Assembly (NCBI GenBank): GCA_016200955.1
Contig: JACQDU010000129.1
Location: 1-13,135, forward strand
Length of the DNA stretch: 13,135 nucleotides
Origin: a bacterium
GTDB lineage: Bacteria; Planctomycetota; J058; JACQDU01
Reading direction: 5' to 3'
Each line of letters starts with the position of its first letter. Within the stretch, counting starts at the first letter, position 1. This document shows, piece by piece, positions 1 through 6,395 of this stretch. The translations under genes were made by a program, and so were the position numbers. The notes below the pieces were generated by a model, which did no database searches, was not told the origin of the DNA, and saw only the letters and a program-made list of their open reading frames with translations.

Positions 1-273
1 GAAGACGTCCCGGACGCCTCCGGCGTCGTGGGCGAGGAGATCGTCCAGCTCCTCTCGGTCCACGGAGCGCTTCCGCTGGGCCGCATCGCGCGCGAGATCC
101 GGATCTCCATGAAGCGACTCGAGCCGCACGTGGCCGAACTCGAGCGCGCGGGGACCGTGAGCACGGAGACACACGCCGCCCGGGACGGGAAGAAGCTGCG
201 CGTCGTCGCTCTCGCCGTCCCCGCGAGCGTCGCGATCTCCGGGGGAGGTTCCGCGGGTCGTCGCGCGGGTTAG
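1..273 (+). CDS. 3' end of a gene with a winged-helix-like C-terminal domain (partial)
   Basis: The frame is open from the first base of the window to a TAG at 271-273, giving 90 residues. The gene therefore most likely starts upstream, and the GTG at 28 is only an internal candidate. Residues about 13-53 read like a winged helix-turn-helix: a helix (EIVQLLSVHG), a second helix with hydrophobic spacing (PLGRIAREIRI), then a recognition-helix-like stretch (MKRLEPHVAELERAG) and a short strand. The last 20 or so residues are Ala/Gly/Arg-rich and look disordered. Such a domain can end a DNA-binding regulator or a DprA-like protein, but nothing here decides between them, so no function is assigned. 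Its stop lies 3 bases from the murF stop on the other strand, so the two genes converge with no room for a separate terminator. Confidence 0.6.
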   Translation, partial: EDVPDASGVVGEEIVQLLSVHGALPLGRIAREIRISMKRLEPHVAELERAGTVSTETHAARDGKKLRVVALAVPASVAISGGGSAGRRAG

Positions 274-276
274 TCG

Positions 277-1809
277 TCAGGGAGCGCGGCGGTGCGCGCC
301 CGAGCCGGAGCCCGAGTGGCGCCCGGAGACGGGCCGCTTGATCCCGCCCGAGCCGTCGCGGCGGTCGGCCTCGAGCCGGCCCCGGATCGCGCGCACGGCC
401 TCGTCGAGGCCGCAGCGGCGCGAGCCCTTGAACAGGATCGCCGCTCCCGGCCGCAGAGAGGGACGGAGAGCGGGATCGACCTCGCTCGCCGTGCCGGCGT
501 GGCGCACGCGGCCCGAGGCGAGGCCGCCCCTGACGGCGCCCTCCGCGATCCAGCGCGCCTCGTCTCCCACGGTCACGAGCTTCTCGACGCCGATCCTCGC
601 GACCCAGCGACCGACGGCGCGGTGGTGCTCGGCCGCGTGCGCTCCGAGCTCGAGCATGCCTCCCAGGACGACGATCCGGCCGCGAGGGTCGCCGATCGAG
701 GCGAAGGTCTCGAGCGCGGCCGTGACCGAGGCGGGGTTCGCGTTGTACGTGTCGTCGATGAGAGTGACCCCCGCGATCGTCTCGACGTTCCAGCGGCCCT
801 CGGGCGCGCGGAAGGTCGCGAGGGCCTCGGCCGCTCGCGCGGGGTTGACGCCCAGGGCCTCGCAGCAGGCGAGCGCGATGAGAGCGTTCCGCGCGTTGTG
901 GTGCCCGGGGACCGGCACGACCATCTGCTGCGGCGTTCGCCGCGTCCACCCCGCGAGCGCTCCCTTGAGGGGAGCGGTCTTCACGAGGACGATCGAGCCG
1001 GGAGTGAGGGCGTCTCCCAGGAAGGAGGCCGAGATCCGGCCGTGGAAGGAGGCGTCGTCGCTGAAGCCGGCGAGGACGACCGAGTCTTCTCCCCTGGCTT
1101 CTCTCAGGGCCGAAGCCATGCCGCGGACGCGCATGTCGTCGGCGTTGAGGACGGCGGTTCCGCCGGGCCGGAGGTGGCGGAGAAGCGCGGCCTTCTCGCG
1201 CGCCACGCCCTCGATCGAGCCGAGACCCTCCAGGTGAGCGGCGGCGACGCACGTGATCGCGGCCACGTCGGGGCGGGCGATCGCGCCGAGGGCGTCGATC
1301 TCGCCCGGGTGGTTCGTCCCGACCTCGACGACGATCACCTCGGTCGAGCGGTCGGCGTCGAGGATCGTGAGAGGGACTCCCACGTCGTTGTTGAAGCTCT
1401 TGGGGGCGCGCACCGTCCTCCGCTCGCCCGAGACCATGTGGAAGAGCATCTCCTTGGTCGTCGTCTTCCCCGCGCTTCCGGTGATGGCGACGACCGTCGC
1501 GCCGATCGCGTCCCGGTAAGAAGCGGCGAAGCGGCCGAGGGCCGCGCGCGCATCGGGGACCCGGAGCACGGGCCGCGAGCGGCCGAGGTCGGGCGCGGAG
1601 GAGGCGACCGCCGCCCTCGCGCCGCGCGCGAAGGCTTCCTCGACGAACGAGCTCCCGTCCACGCGGGCTCCCGGGAGCGCGAAGAACACGTCGCCCGCTC
1701 GCAGCGTGCGGGTGTCGGTCGAGACTCCTCCCACGACGACCGAGTCCGCTCCGTGGGGCGGCTCGAGGCCGAGGGCGCGCGCGATCCGCGAGAGCGTGAG
1801 AGCTTCCAT
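277..1809 (-). CDS. murF: UDP-N-acetylmuramoyl-tripeptide--D-alanyl-D-alanine ligase
   Basis: MurF adds D-Ala-D-Ala to the UDP-MurNAc-tripeptide with ATP, the last cytoplasmic step of the peptidoglycan precursor. The 510-residue protein has the three Mur ligase domains in order. The N-terminal substrate domain covers about 1-105, with STDTRTLRAGDVFFALPG at 30-47. The ATPase domain has the P-loop GSAGKTTTKE at 111-120 and SFNNDVGVPLT at 138-148. The C-terminal domain has HHNARNAL at 303-310, DDTYNANP at 352-359 and FKGSR at 460-464. The DDTYNANP signature separates MurF from MurC, MurD and MurE. The ATG is supported by a GGAGG five bases upstream. Residues from about 482 form a Gly/Ser/Arg-rich tail beyond the usual family end, and the length is somewhat above the usual ~450. 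The gene is not in a division-cell-wall cluster here. The nearest upstream gene on its strand encodes an AMMECR1 protein, 181 bases away, and no convincing promoter was found in that gap. Confidence 0.97.
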   Translation of the reverse strand: MEALTLSRIARALGLEPPHGADSVVVGGVSTDTRTLRAGDVFFALPGARVDGSSFVEEAFARGARAAVASSAPDLGRSRPVLRVPDARAALGRFAASYRDAIGATVVAITGSAGKTTTKEMLFHMVSGERRTVRAPKSFNNDVGVPLTILDADRSTEVIVVEVGTNHPGEIDALGAIARPDVAAITCVAAAHLEGLGSIEGVAREKAALLRHLRPGGTAVLNADDMRVRGMASALREARGEDSVVLAGFSDDASFHGRISASFLGDALTPGSIVLVKTAPLKGALAGWTRRTPQQMVVPVPGHHNARNALIALACCEALGVNPARAAEALATFRAPEGRWNVETIAGVTLIDDTYNANPASVTAALETFASIGDPRGRIVVLGGMLELGAHAAEHHRAVGRWVARIGVEKLVTVGDEARWIAEGAVRGGLASGRVRHAGTASEVDPALRPSLRPGAAILFKGSRRCGLDEAVRAIRGRLEADRRDGSGGIKRPVSGRHSGSGSGAHRRAP

Positions 1810-1848
1810 GTCTTCCTCCCGGCGCGTCGCGAGACGGGCCGCTTCCCC

Positions 1849-1882
1849 GCATGCGGCACCCGGACGGAGTGCGGGCGCATGC
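1849..1882. repeat. Inverted repeat in the murF leader
   Basis: GCATGCG at 1849-1855 is matched by CGCATGC at 1876-1882. The 20-base spacer carries a smaller GCAC/GTGC inner pair. It lies 40-73 bases upstream of the murF start. It could be a leader hairpin or an operator, or chance in G+C-rich DNA. Confidence 0.25.
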
Positions 1883-1990
1883 CCCCTTCACTCTTCGACG
1901 GTCCGATAACCCGACTTGAGGGGTTTGTTCTTTTCTCGGTCATGCTTCGGGGGCTCGGCCGTCACGGCTCTGTCCGTGGGGGCGAGAGAA

Positions 1991-2584
1991 CTACTCCCCG
2001 AACGACTCCGCGGTGAACCAGAGGACCGTGGCGTCGGGCTTTCGCCAGGCGTCGTGGCCGAGCCCGGCCTTGCGGGAGGTCTCCTCGAGGAAGGTCCGCT
2101 CGTCCCACCCTCGCTCGGAGGCGACCTGCGGGAGGAGGAGGCCCGAGCTGCCGCCGCGGCGGACGACGAGGCCGTGGCGTCCGATCTCGATCTCTCCCAG
2201 GCGCGCGGGCTCGAGGGGAGAGAGGACGGAGATCGAGATCCTGAGGTCGTCGAGCTCGCCCGGCTCGACGGGGTCGAAGCGCCGGTCGCTCGATGCGGAG
2301 GAGACGGCGAGGTCCGGCACGAGGTCCACGAGAGGCCGCTCGAAGCGGGTCGTGCCGATGCACCCCCGGAGCTCGCCGTCCGAGCGCCGGAGCGTGACGA
2401 AGGCCGCTCCCGGCGCCTCGAGCCGGGGCGTCCCTCGCTCGCCCTTCCCGGGCGCCCGAGCGCGCCTCACGTGAGCCTCGATGGCCTCCCGCGCGAGCGC
2501 GAGGAGCGTGTGTCTTTCTTCGGGGGAGAAAGCGCTCTCTCCCGGGAGGCCGATCGGCGAGCGGACGTCTTCGACGGGCGCCAT
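1991..2584 (-). CDS. AMMECR1-domain protein (AmmeMemoRadiSam system protein A)
   Basis: This 197-residue protein matches the AMMECR1 family from end to end. LRGCIG at 72-77 is the family's hallmark. It is followed by a hydrophobic/acidic stretch and the block ASSDRRFDPV at 98-107, SVLSPLEP at 119-126, GLLLPQVA at 148-155 and FLEETSRKAGL at 165-175. Bacterial members are often encoded beside a Memo-family protein and a radical-SAM enzyme. Neither partner is visible here, so this is a solo copy within the window. The biochemical role of the family is not established. The ATG at 2584 is the only good start before the conserved core. No strong Shine-Dalgarno precedes it. The gene is divergent from the VOC gene at 2788 (203-base gap) and reads towards murF, with which it may be co-transcribed. 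Confidence 0.9.
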   Translation of the reverse strand: MAPVEDVRSPIGLPGESAFSPEERHTLLALAREAIEAHVRRARAPGKGERGTPRLEAPGAAFVTLRRSDGELRGCIGTTRFERPLVDLVPDLAVSSASSDRRFDPVEPGELDDLRISISVLSPLEPARLGEIEIGRHGLVVRRGGSSGLLLPQVASERGWDERTFLEETSRKAGLGHDAWRKPDATVLWFTAESFGE

Positions 2585-2776
2585 CTCGCGGGGATCTTAC
2601 AGGGCTTCGAGCCCCGATCTCAAGTGTCCGGCTTCAGGGCGAGGGAGATGCCGGCGTCGGCGTCGTTCGCGTGACTCACGAAGCGCAGGCCCGAAACGAG
2701 AAGCGCCGCGAGGTTCCGACGAACACCGCGCGCGCGAGCAGGGTATCGTTTGACCGGTGAACGGCGCCCCGGTGCC

Positions 2777-2782
2777 GGAGGT
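2777..2782 (+). promoter_or_regulatory. Shine-Dalgarno of the VOC gene
   Basis: GGAGGT stands five bases before ATG 2788 and fixes that start. It is one of the clearest ribosome-binding sites in the window. Confidence 0.7.
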
Positions 2783-2787
2783 AACAC

Positions 2788-3513
2788 ATGCTCGCCCTCG
2801 ACCACGTGGCGCTCGTCTTGCCGGACATCGACGCGGCGGCTCGCCGCTTCGTCGACCTCGGGATCGCGGTGGGTCCCGCGGAGGAGTTCGAGCCCGAGAA
2901 CACGCGCGAGATCTACGTCGAGGCGACCCCCGTGAAGCTCCTCCTCGTGCAGGCTCGCTCCTCGTCGGGGCCGATCGGGAGGCACGTGGCCAGGCGAGGG
3001 CACGGCTTCCATCACATCGGATTCGTGACGACCGACGTGCGCTCGATTCTTCGAGGGCTGCGCGCGTGGCTCATCTGCCCCTCGACTCTCCGGAACCTCG
3101 AGCGGCGAGGGCCGGCGTGGATCGCGCGGCCCGACGCCAACCTCCTCGTCGAGCTCCCAGGCGAGCGGCAGCGAGCCGCGGTGAGAATCACCGGCCTCGG
3201 CTTCCGCCCGAACCAAATGCCACGCCTTGGGGCGTGGCGGACGAAGATGACTTCTTCTCTCCGCGAGAAGAATTGGATTGTTAGTAGTACAGAGGTCGGG
3301 GCCGTGCGCGAGCGCGAAGGCGTTCCTTCGTTCCGCGAGGTCACGATCGCTCTCGCCGACCTCGATCTCGGGAGACGACTGCTCGGTGCTCTCGGTCTCG
3401 AGGCCTCGCCTCAATTCACTTTGCGCCAGGGCGCGCGGAACGGGATCGAGAGCGTCGCTCTCGCGCTGACCACGAAGGGCTTGTCGGTGGGCCCGACGGG
3501 CAAGATCGCGTAA
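2788..3513 (+). CDS. VOC (glyoxalase/methylmalonyl-CoA epimerase-like) protein with an atypical C-terminal extension
   Basis: Residues 1-130 form a vicinal-oxygen-chelate fold like methylmalonyl-CoA epimerase: LDHVALVLPDIDAA at 4-17, KLLLVQ at 50-55, GFHHIGF at 73-79 and LLVELPGE at 119-126. The expected metal ligands H6, Q55, H76 and E122 are all present, so a metal-dependent epimerase or isomerase activity is plausible. The substrate is not decidable. The family domain normally ends near residue 130, but this frame continues to 241. The extension crosses a palindromic lower-G+C element (3191-3299) and then a segment around 183-205 that faintly resembles another VOC strand-helix start. Codons in the extension end in A or T far more often than in the first half. 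The extension may be a decayed second domain, or sequence recruited when the element inserted. The start is set by GGAGGT five bases upstream. The gene stands alone between divergent AMMECR1 and convergent OmpA genes. Confidence 0.75.
   Translation: MLALDHVALVLPDIDAAARRFVDLGIAVGPAEEFEPENTREIYVEATPVKLLLVQARSSSGPIGRHVARRGHGFHHIGFVTTDVRSILRGLRAWLICPSTLRNLERRGPAWIARPDANLLVELPGERQRAAVRITGLGFRPNQMPRLGAWRTKMTSSLREKNWIVSSTEVGAVREREGVPSFREVTIALADLDLGRRLLGALGLEASPQFTLRQGARNGIESVALALTTKGLSVGPTGKIA
3191..3299. repeat. Palindromic, lower-G+C structured element inside the VOC reading frame
   Basis: Four nested or adjacent complementary pairs are visible. CCGGCCTC (3191-3198) pairs with GAGGTCGG (3292-3299), with one G-T. 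CCAA (3213-3216) pairs with TTGG (3273-3276). GCCACGCC (3219-3226) pairs with GGCGTGGC (3231-3238) around TTGG. TTCTTCTC (3252-3259) pairs with GAGAAGAA (3265-3272) around TCCGC. The two hairpins are perfect 8-base stems held inside the outer pairs, so the whole folds as one branched unit. Positions 3241-3300 hold 28 G/C of 60, far below the surroundings. This looks like a small inserted repeat or a structured RNA rather than normal coding sequence. No second copy was noticed in the window. Confidence 0.5.
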
Positions 3514-3580
3514 CGACAGCGCCTCGTGCGAGGCTCTCGTTCGTGGGGCGTGAACGGCCCTGGGCGACGGTGAAAGCGAA

Positions 3581-3616
3581 GAATCCAGGAAGGGCCCCCT
3601 CTCCCTCCCTGGATCC
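3581..3616. terminator. Bidirectional terminator-like hairpin between convergent genes
   Basis: The arm at 3581-3594 pairs with the arm at 3603-3616 at 12 of 14 positions around an 8-base loop. It lies between the stop of the VOC gene (3513) and the stop of the OmpA-family gene (3642). The T tracts on either side are weak, so this is inferred mainly from the stem and the position. Confidence 0.5.
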
Positions 3617-3641
3617 TTCCGTTGTGTCGCGTTTTCTCCCG

Positions 3642-4523
3642 TTACTCGTCGTCCGGCTCGTCCTTGGGAGCGGGCACGGTCGAGTCGGCGGGAGGAGAGG
3701 CAGGCTTCGCCTCCGCGGGAGCAGCGGCGGCGGGAGCCGCAGCGCCGTCCTTGGCAGCGGATGCCGGCTTCGTCACGGAGTCGGCCTTCGCGGCCACGTG
3801 AGGCTCGCCCGACGGGCTCTCGTGGTGGAGGCGGATCTCGACGCGGCGGTTCGCCGCCTTGCCCTCGGCCGAGGACTCGGCGCCGAGCGGGCGCGTCTCG
3901 CCCCACGCGGAGAGATAGATCCGGTTCGCGGGGACGCCCCTCGCGATGAGGAAGCGCCGGACGCTGTTCGCGCGCTTCGCCGCGAGGTCGTGGTTGTCCA
4001 TGTAGACCTTCGCCGTCGCGCGGAGCGGGTCCGAGTCCGTGTGGCCCGAGAGCTCGACCTGGAAGCCGTCGTACTTCGGGCTCGTGAGCGACTCGACGAG
4101 GGGCGCCAGGGCCGTCTCGCCTTGCTTCGTGAGCTCGTGGCGGCCGGACGCGAATAGGATCCCGCTCTCGAGGACGACGCCTCCGTAAGGCGAGAGCTCC
4201 TGCTTGGAGGGCGACTTCGCCTGGAGCTCGGCGAGCCGCGCCTTGAGCTCCTCGTCCACGTCCTTCTTGGCGTCGCGGAGAGCGTCGTTCGCGAGAGCGA
4301 GCCTCTCGCGGAGGACGCGAGTGTCCTCGCGGGCGAGGTCCGTCTCCCTCAGCGAGAGGCGCCTCTCGGCCTCAGCCTTCTGCGAGGCGCGCTCCGCGAT
4401 CTCGACGCGCCAGTTGAGGACCTTGTTCTTCGCGACGACGTCGTCGTATTCTTCCTGGGCGACGCAGCCCGTGGCGCAGGTGAGCGCGGCGAGGAGCCCG
4501 AGCGCGGGCGCAGTGAGCTTCAT
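3642..4523 (-). CDS. OmpA/Pal-family peptidoglycan-binding lipoprotein
   Basis: The 293-residue protein starts with a lipoprotein signal: a hydrophobic segment at 5-15 and a lipobox-like ATGC with the candidate lipidated Cys at 20. Residues about 25-103 are charged, heptad-like and predicted coiled coil. An OmpA C-terminal domain follows at about 112-235, with LFASGRHEL at 123-131, GHTDSDPL at 160-167, AAKRANSVRRFL at 181-192, GVPANRIYLSAWGE at 196-209 and NRRVEIRL at 225-232. D163 and R184 are the likely diaminopimelate-binding pair. The spacing between them is about six residues longer than in E. coli OmpA, as judged from memory. The last ~55 residues are an Ala/Pro/Lys-rich low-complexity tail. 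The expected role is to tie the outer membrane to peptidoglycan. The start is supported by GGGAGG six bases upstream. A promoter-like sequence lies at 4699-4727 on the same strand. It could equally be called a Pal-like or MotB-like domain protein, but no MotB membrane helix is present. Confidence 0.92.
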   Translation of the reverse strand: MKLTAPALGLLAALTCATGCVAQEEYDDVVAKNKVLNWRVEIAERASQKAEAERRLSLRETDLAREDTRVLRERLALANDALRDAKKDVDEELKARLAELQAKSPSKQELSPYGGVVLESGILFASGRHELTKQGETALAPLVESLTSPKYDGFQVELSGHTDSDPLRATAKVYMDNHDLAAKRANSVRRFLIARGVPANRIYLSAWGETRPLGAESSAEGKAANRRVEIRLHHESPSGEPHVAAKADSVTKPASAAKDGAAAPAAAAPAEAKPASPPADSTVPAPKDEPDDE

Positions 4524-4696
4524 GACCAGCCTCCCTCGGCTCTCCTTATCGGACGGAGGGGAGGCCTTCCTTTAGCCGGAACGCGCGCGGCGGAGCCAAG
4601 AGTTCGTCGGTCTGGCGTGCAGCCCCGAGAGCGCCGATCGTCCGTAGGCTGCGGCAGCGGCTCGATGGGCAGATGGATCCATGGATCGTTGATGAT

Positions 4697-4733
4697 TGAT
4701 CATTGCTCCGTCGCCATCGATCTTCAATGATCA
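4697..4733 (-). promoter_or_regulatory. Candidate promoter and overlapping inverted repeat for the OmpA-family gene
   Basis: Read on the - strand, TTGAAG (4722-4727) and AATGAT (4699-4704) are separated by 17 bases, each matching the sigma-70 consensus at 4 of 6. A perfect 9-base inverted repeat, TGATCATTG (4697-4705) and CAATGATCA (4725-4733), overlaps both boxes. This would suit a dimeric repressor site. The predicted leader to the gene at 4523 is about 170 bases. This is the most A+T-rich spot in the gap, but both calls rest on short matches. Confidence 0.35.
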
Positions 4734-4760
4734 CTGACCCGGTCTCCTACAAGGAAGCGA

Positions 4761-4785
4761 AGGGCGCCCCGCTCCGGGGCGCCCT
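4761..4785 (-). terminator. Strong hairpin downstream of the HTH-TM gene
   Basis: A perfect 11-base stem at 4761-4771 and 4775-4785 encloses a CTC loop, 22 bases past the stop of the gene ending at 4808. The - strand sequence after the stem is only moderately T-rich. The stem and position support a terminator separating that gene from the OmpA promoter region. Confidence 0.7.
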
Positions 4786-4807
4786 CGTGGTCGGCTCTCT
4801 CTCGGCT

Positions 4808-5665
4808 CTAGCCGTTGAAGACGCCGAAGACTCCTTCGGTGATGCTGCGGAACGTGCCGGTCCAGCCCTCGAGCCACTCGGGAGCGACTCCCTGGACCGT
4901 GTTCATGGCCACGCCGCCGTTCAGCGCGAGGAAGAGGATCCCGAACAAGAGGAAGGCCGTGAACAGGGCGTGCGGCCGCTTCTGCTCGATCGCGAGAGAA
5001 CGGAGGCGCGCGCTCTGACCGCCGGCCCGGCGGACCGCGCCGCTCCGGCCCTTCACGGGAGCGACCGCGACTCCACCACCTTCGGCGCTCTCGCCGGACT
5101 CCTCCATGAGCTCGAAGGCTTCGGTCTCCATGGACTCGTCCGAGCCGACCTCGACGAGCTGAGCGTCCGAGTCCGTCTCGACGAGGCCCATGTCCTCGGA
5201 GACGGAGGGGACCTCGACGGTGGGGATCGCGGCTTCCGGGTCCGTCGCCGAAGATCCGGTCTTGGCGGCGGATCCCGTCTCATCTCCGGAAGTGTCGAAG
5301 ATGATCTCCTGCTGATCGGAGGTCGCGGCGTTCCCCATCTCGATCTGGGAGCCCGCGGCCTTGCCGCCCTTTCCGGGGGCCATGATGTCGCCGATGTTGA
5401 TCACCGTGTCGGAGGTCGAATCCTCGAGGATGAGCTCGTCCGACGACTCGGCGATGCCCATCTCCTGGTCCGAGTCCGTGAGGATGATCGTGGGCTCGGT
5501 CTCGCGGCCTTGCTTCAGGTTCAGCACGTCGTCCTTCTTGAACTTCATGCTGAGCCCATCGCGGAAGCCGCGGAGCTCTCCCTGCGAGACGAGCTTCTTC
5601 AGCTCCTCCTCGTCGATCTGGAGCTCGGCGAGGACGTCCTCGAAGGTCATGTACTCGATGGCCAT
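4808..5665 (-). CDS. HTH-acidic linker-single TM protein, function unknown
   Basis: This 285-residue protein has three parts. Residues 1-52 look like a MerR/excisionase-type helix-turn-helix: MTFEDVLAELQIDEEELKKL at 6-25, GELRGFRDGLSMKFKKDDVLNL at 29-50. Residues about 55-200 are acidic and low in complexity, with many Asp, Glu, Ser and Thr and several DSD or SSDEL-like clusters. A basic stretch at 205-230 is followed by one membrane helix at about 233-255 and a ~30-residue tail. The basic side before the helix puts the HTH in the cytoplasm and the tail outside. The start is backed by GAGGAG seven bases upstream. It lies 107 bases downstream of the 122-aa membrane protein gene on the same strand. 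No named family is recognised. It could be a membrane-tethered regulator or a scaffold. The HTH fold call is moderately secure, DNA binding is not. Confidence 0.8.
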   Translation of the reverse strand: MAIEYMTFEDVLAELQIDEEELKKLVSQGELRGFRDGLSMKFKKDDVLNLKQGRETEPTIILTDSDQEMGIAESSDELILEDSTSDTVINIGDIMAPGKGGKAAGSQIEMGNAATSDQQEIIFDTSGDETGSAAKTGSSATDPEAAIPTVEVPSVSEDMGLVETDSDAQLVEVGSDESMETEAFELMEESGESAEGGGVAVAPVKGRSGAVRRAGGQSARLRSLAIEQKRPHALFTAFLLFGILFLALNGGVAMNTVQGVAPEWLEGWTGTFRSITEGVFGVFNG

Positions 5666-5745
5666 GGCTCGACTCCTCTAGGACTCTGGATTCCCTTGGC
5701 TCGCCGGCGGCGCGCGTTTCCGCTCGGCTCGCTGTTGTTCACGCT

Positions 5746-5771
5746 GCGTGGGCGACTCTCGTCGCCCCCGC
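5746..5771 (-). terminator. Hairpin directly after the 122-aa gene
   Basis: GGGCGAC (5750-5756) pairs with GTCGCCC (5761-5767) around TCTC. After one mismatch the stem extends by GCG/CGC, giving ten pairs. It begins one base past the stop codon at 5773-5775. There is no T tract on the - strand, so it may attenuate transcription or protect a 3' end rather than stop transcription fully. Confidence 0.4.
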
Positions 5772-5772
5772 T

Positions 5773-6141
5773 CTACTTCTTGCCGCTGTCGCCCGTGGCG
5801 TTTCTCACCGCATCCCGTTGGTCTTTGACGCCCGGCTTCTGGACTCCGTACTCCTCGTACTTCAGGTCCCAGGTCAGGTTCCTCACCGCGTCGAGGACGA
5901 GGCCCGAGGCCATGGTGAATGAGTAGATCCCGAGCTTCTTCTCCTTGGTGTCGATCACGAACAGGTTGTCGCGGCTCTTCCCCTGGTCTCCCGTGCCCAT
6001 GACGGCGATCATGTCCTGGTTCTGCGCCTGCTGCGCGAAAGCTTCGGGGAAGCTCGGCTTTCCCGCCGTCACGATGAGCGCGGCGCTCAGGGCCACCGTC
6101 ACCCCGAGCAAGAACGCGATCACGAGCTGGGCTCTTTGCAT
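5773..6141 (-). CDS. Small membrane-anchored or exported protein, function unknown
   Basis: This 122-residue protein opens with a hydrophobic helix at about 5-25 after the basic MQR start, which may be a signal anchor. The rest is soluble: QNQDMIAVMGTG at 40-51, then DNLFVIDTKEKKLGIYSF at 58-75 and DAVRNLTWDLKYEEYG at 84-99. The middle reads like beta strands (a value stored or displayed as 'FVIDTKEKKLGIYSF'), and the tail is polar. No family is recognised. A promoter-like pair sits at 6181-6209 on the same strand, and a hairpin follows the stop. The next gene downstream encodes the HTH-TM protein, so the two may share transcripts. The ATG at 6141 has only a weak, distant purine-rich site but is the sole start that keeps the whole signal helix. 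Confidence 0.75.
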   Translation of the reverse strand: MQRAQLVIAFLLGVTVALSAALIVTAGKPSFPEAFAQQAQNQDMIAVMGTGDQGKSRDNLFVIDTKEKKLGIYSFTMASGLVLDAVRNLTWDLKYEEYGVQKPGVKDQRDAVRNATGDSGKK

Positions 6142-6180
6142 GAACGGACTTTCTGCCCCCGGCAGGAAAACCGACCCTTG

Positions 6181-6209
6181 AGCTTAGCGGAAGGGCCGGG
6201 AACTGTCCA
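6181..6209 (-). promoter_or_regulatory. Candidate promoter for the 122-aa gene
   Basis: On the - strand, TGGACA (6204-6209, 5 of 6 to TTGACA) and TAAGCT (6181-6186, 3 of 6 to TATAAT) are 17 bases apart. This predicts a leader of roughly 33 bases before ATG 6141. Spacing and position fit, but the -10 box is poor. Confidence 0.35.
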
Positions 6210-6239
6210 CAGGAGCGTGGCAGATCAGCGTTTGGGTGC

Positions 6240-6268
6240 GGTCACGCCGTTGTCTTTGGCGTGTCACC
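6240..6268. repeat. Hairpin in the divergent intergenic region
   Basis: CACGCC (6243-6248) pairs with GGCGTG (6258-6263), and an outer GGT/ACC pair adds three more bases past a two-base bulge. It lies between the two divergent candidate promoters. It may be a protein-binding palindrome or chance. Confidence 0.25.
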
Positions 6269-6366
6269 GGGAGAGGACCCGCTCCTCTCCTCGCTCGAGA
6301 CTCTTACGTCGAGCCGGGAGCGCTGGTTCCGAGGATTGCAGGCGGGCGGGACCCATCGTGCTGGGC

Positions 6367-6395
6367 TTGTCGTGCTCTCTCGCGAAGTCTATGTT
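6367..6395 (+). promoter_or_regulatory. Candidate promoter of the envelope gene cluster
   Basis: TTGTCG (6367-6372) and TATGTT (6390-6395) each match the sigma-70 consensus at 4 of 6 with an exact 17-base spacer. Transcription would begin near 6402, about 27 bases before ATG 6429. This supports 6429 rather than the upstream in-frame GTG at 6261 as the start. Confidence 0.4.

Noticed and set aside
292..2016. 574-codon open frame on the + strand opposite murF
   Set aside because: It is antisense to a complete, motif-rich MurF. Its translation is Arg/Gly/Asp-rich with no domain, the usual effect of G+C-rich third positions.
2620..3906. 428-codon - strand open frame across the VOC gene and the OmpA 3' end
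   Set aside because: It overlaps the VOC gene, the palindromic element and the terminator, and its composition is Arg/Pro/Ser-rich without motifs.
4546..4734. 62-codon - strand frame in the OmpA-HTH gap
   Set aside because: It has no ribosome-binding site and no sensible composition, and it overlaps the promoter-like and palindromic sequence.
4703..5926. 407-codon + strand frame opposite the HTH-TM gene
   Set aside because: It is a mirror of the acidic linker of the real gene (Leu/Asp/Arg/Gly repeats). It has no start signal and runs through the hairpin at 4761-4785.
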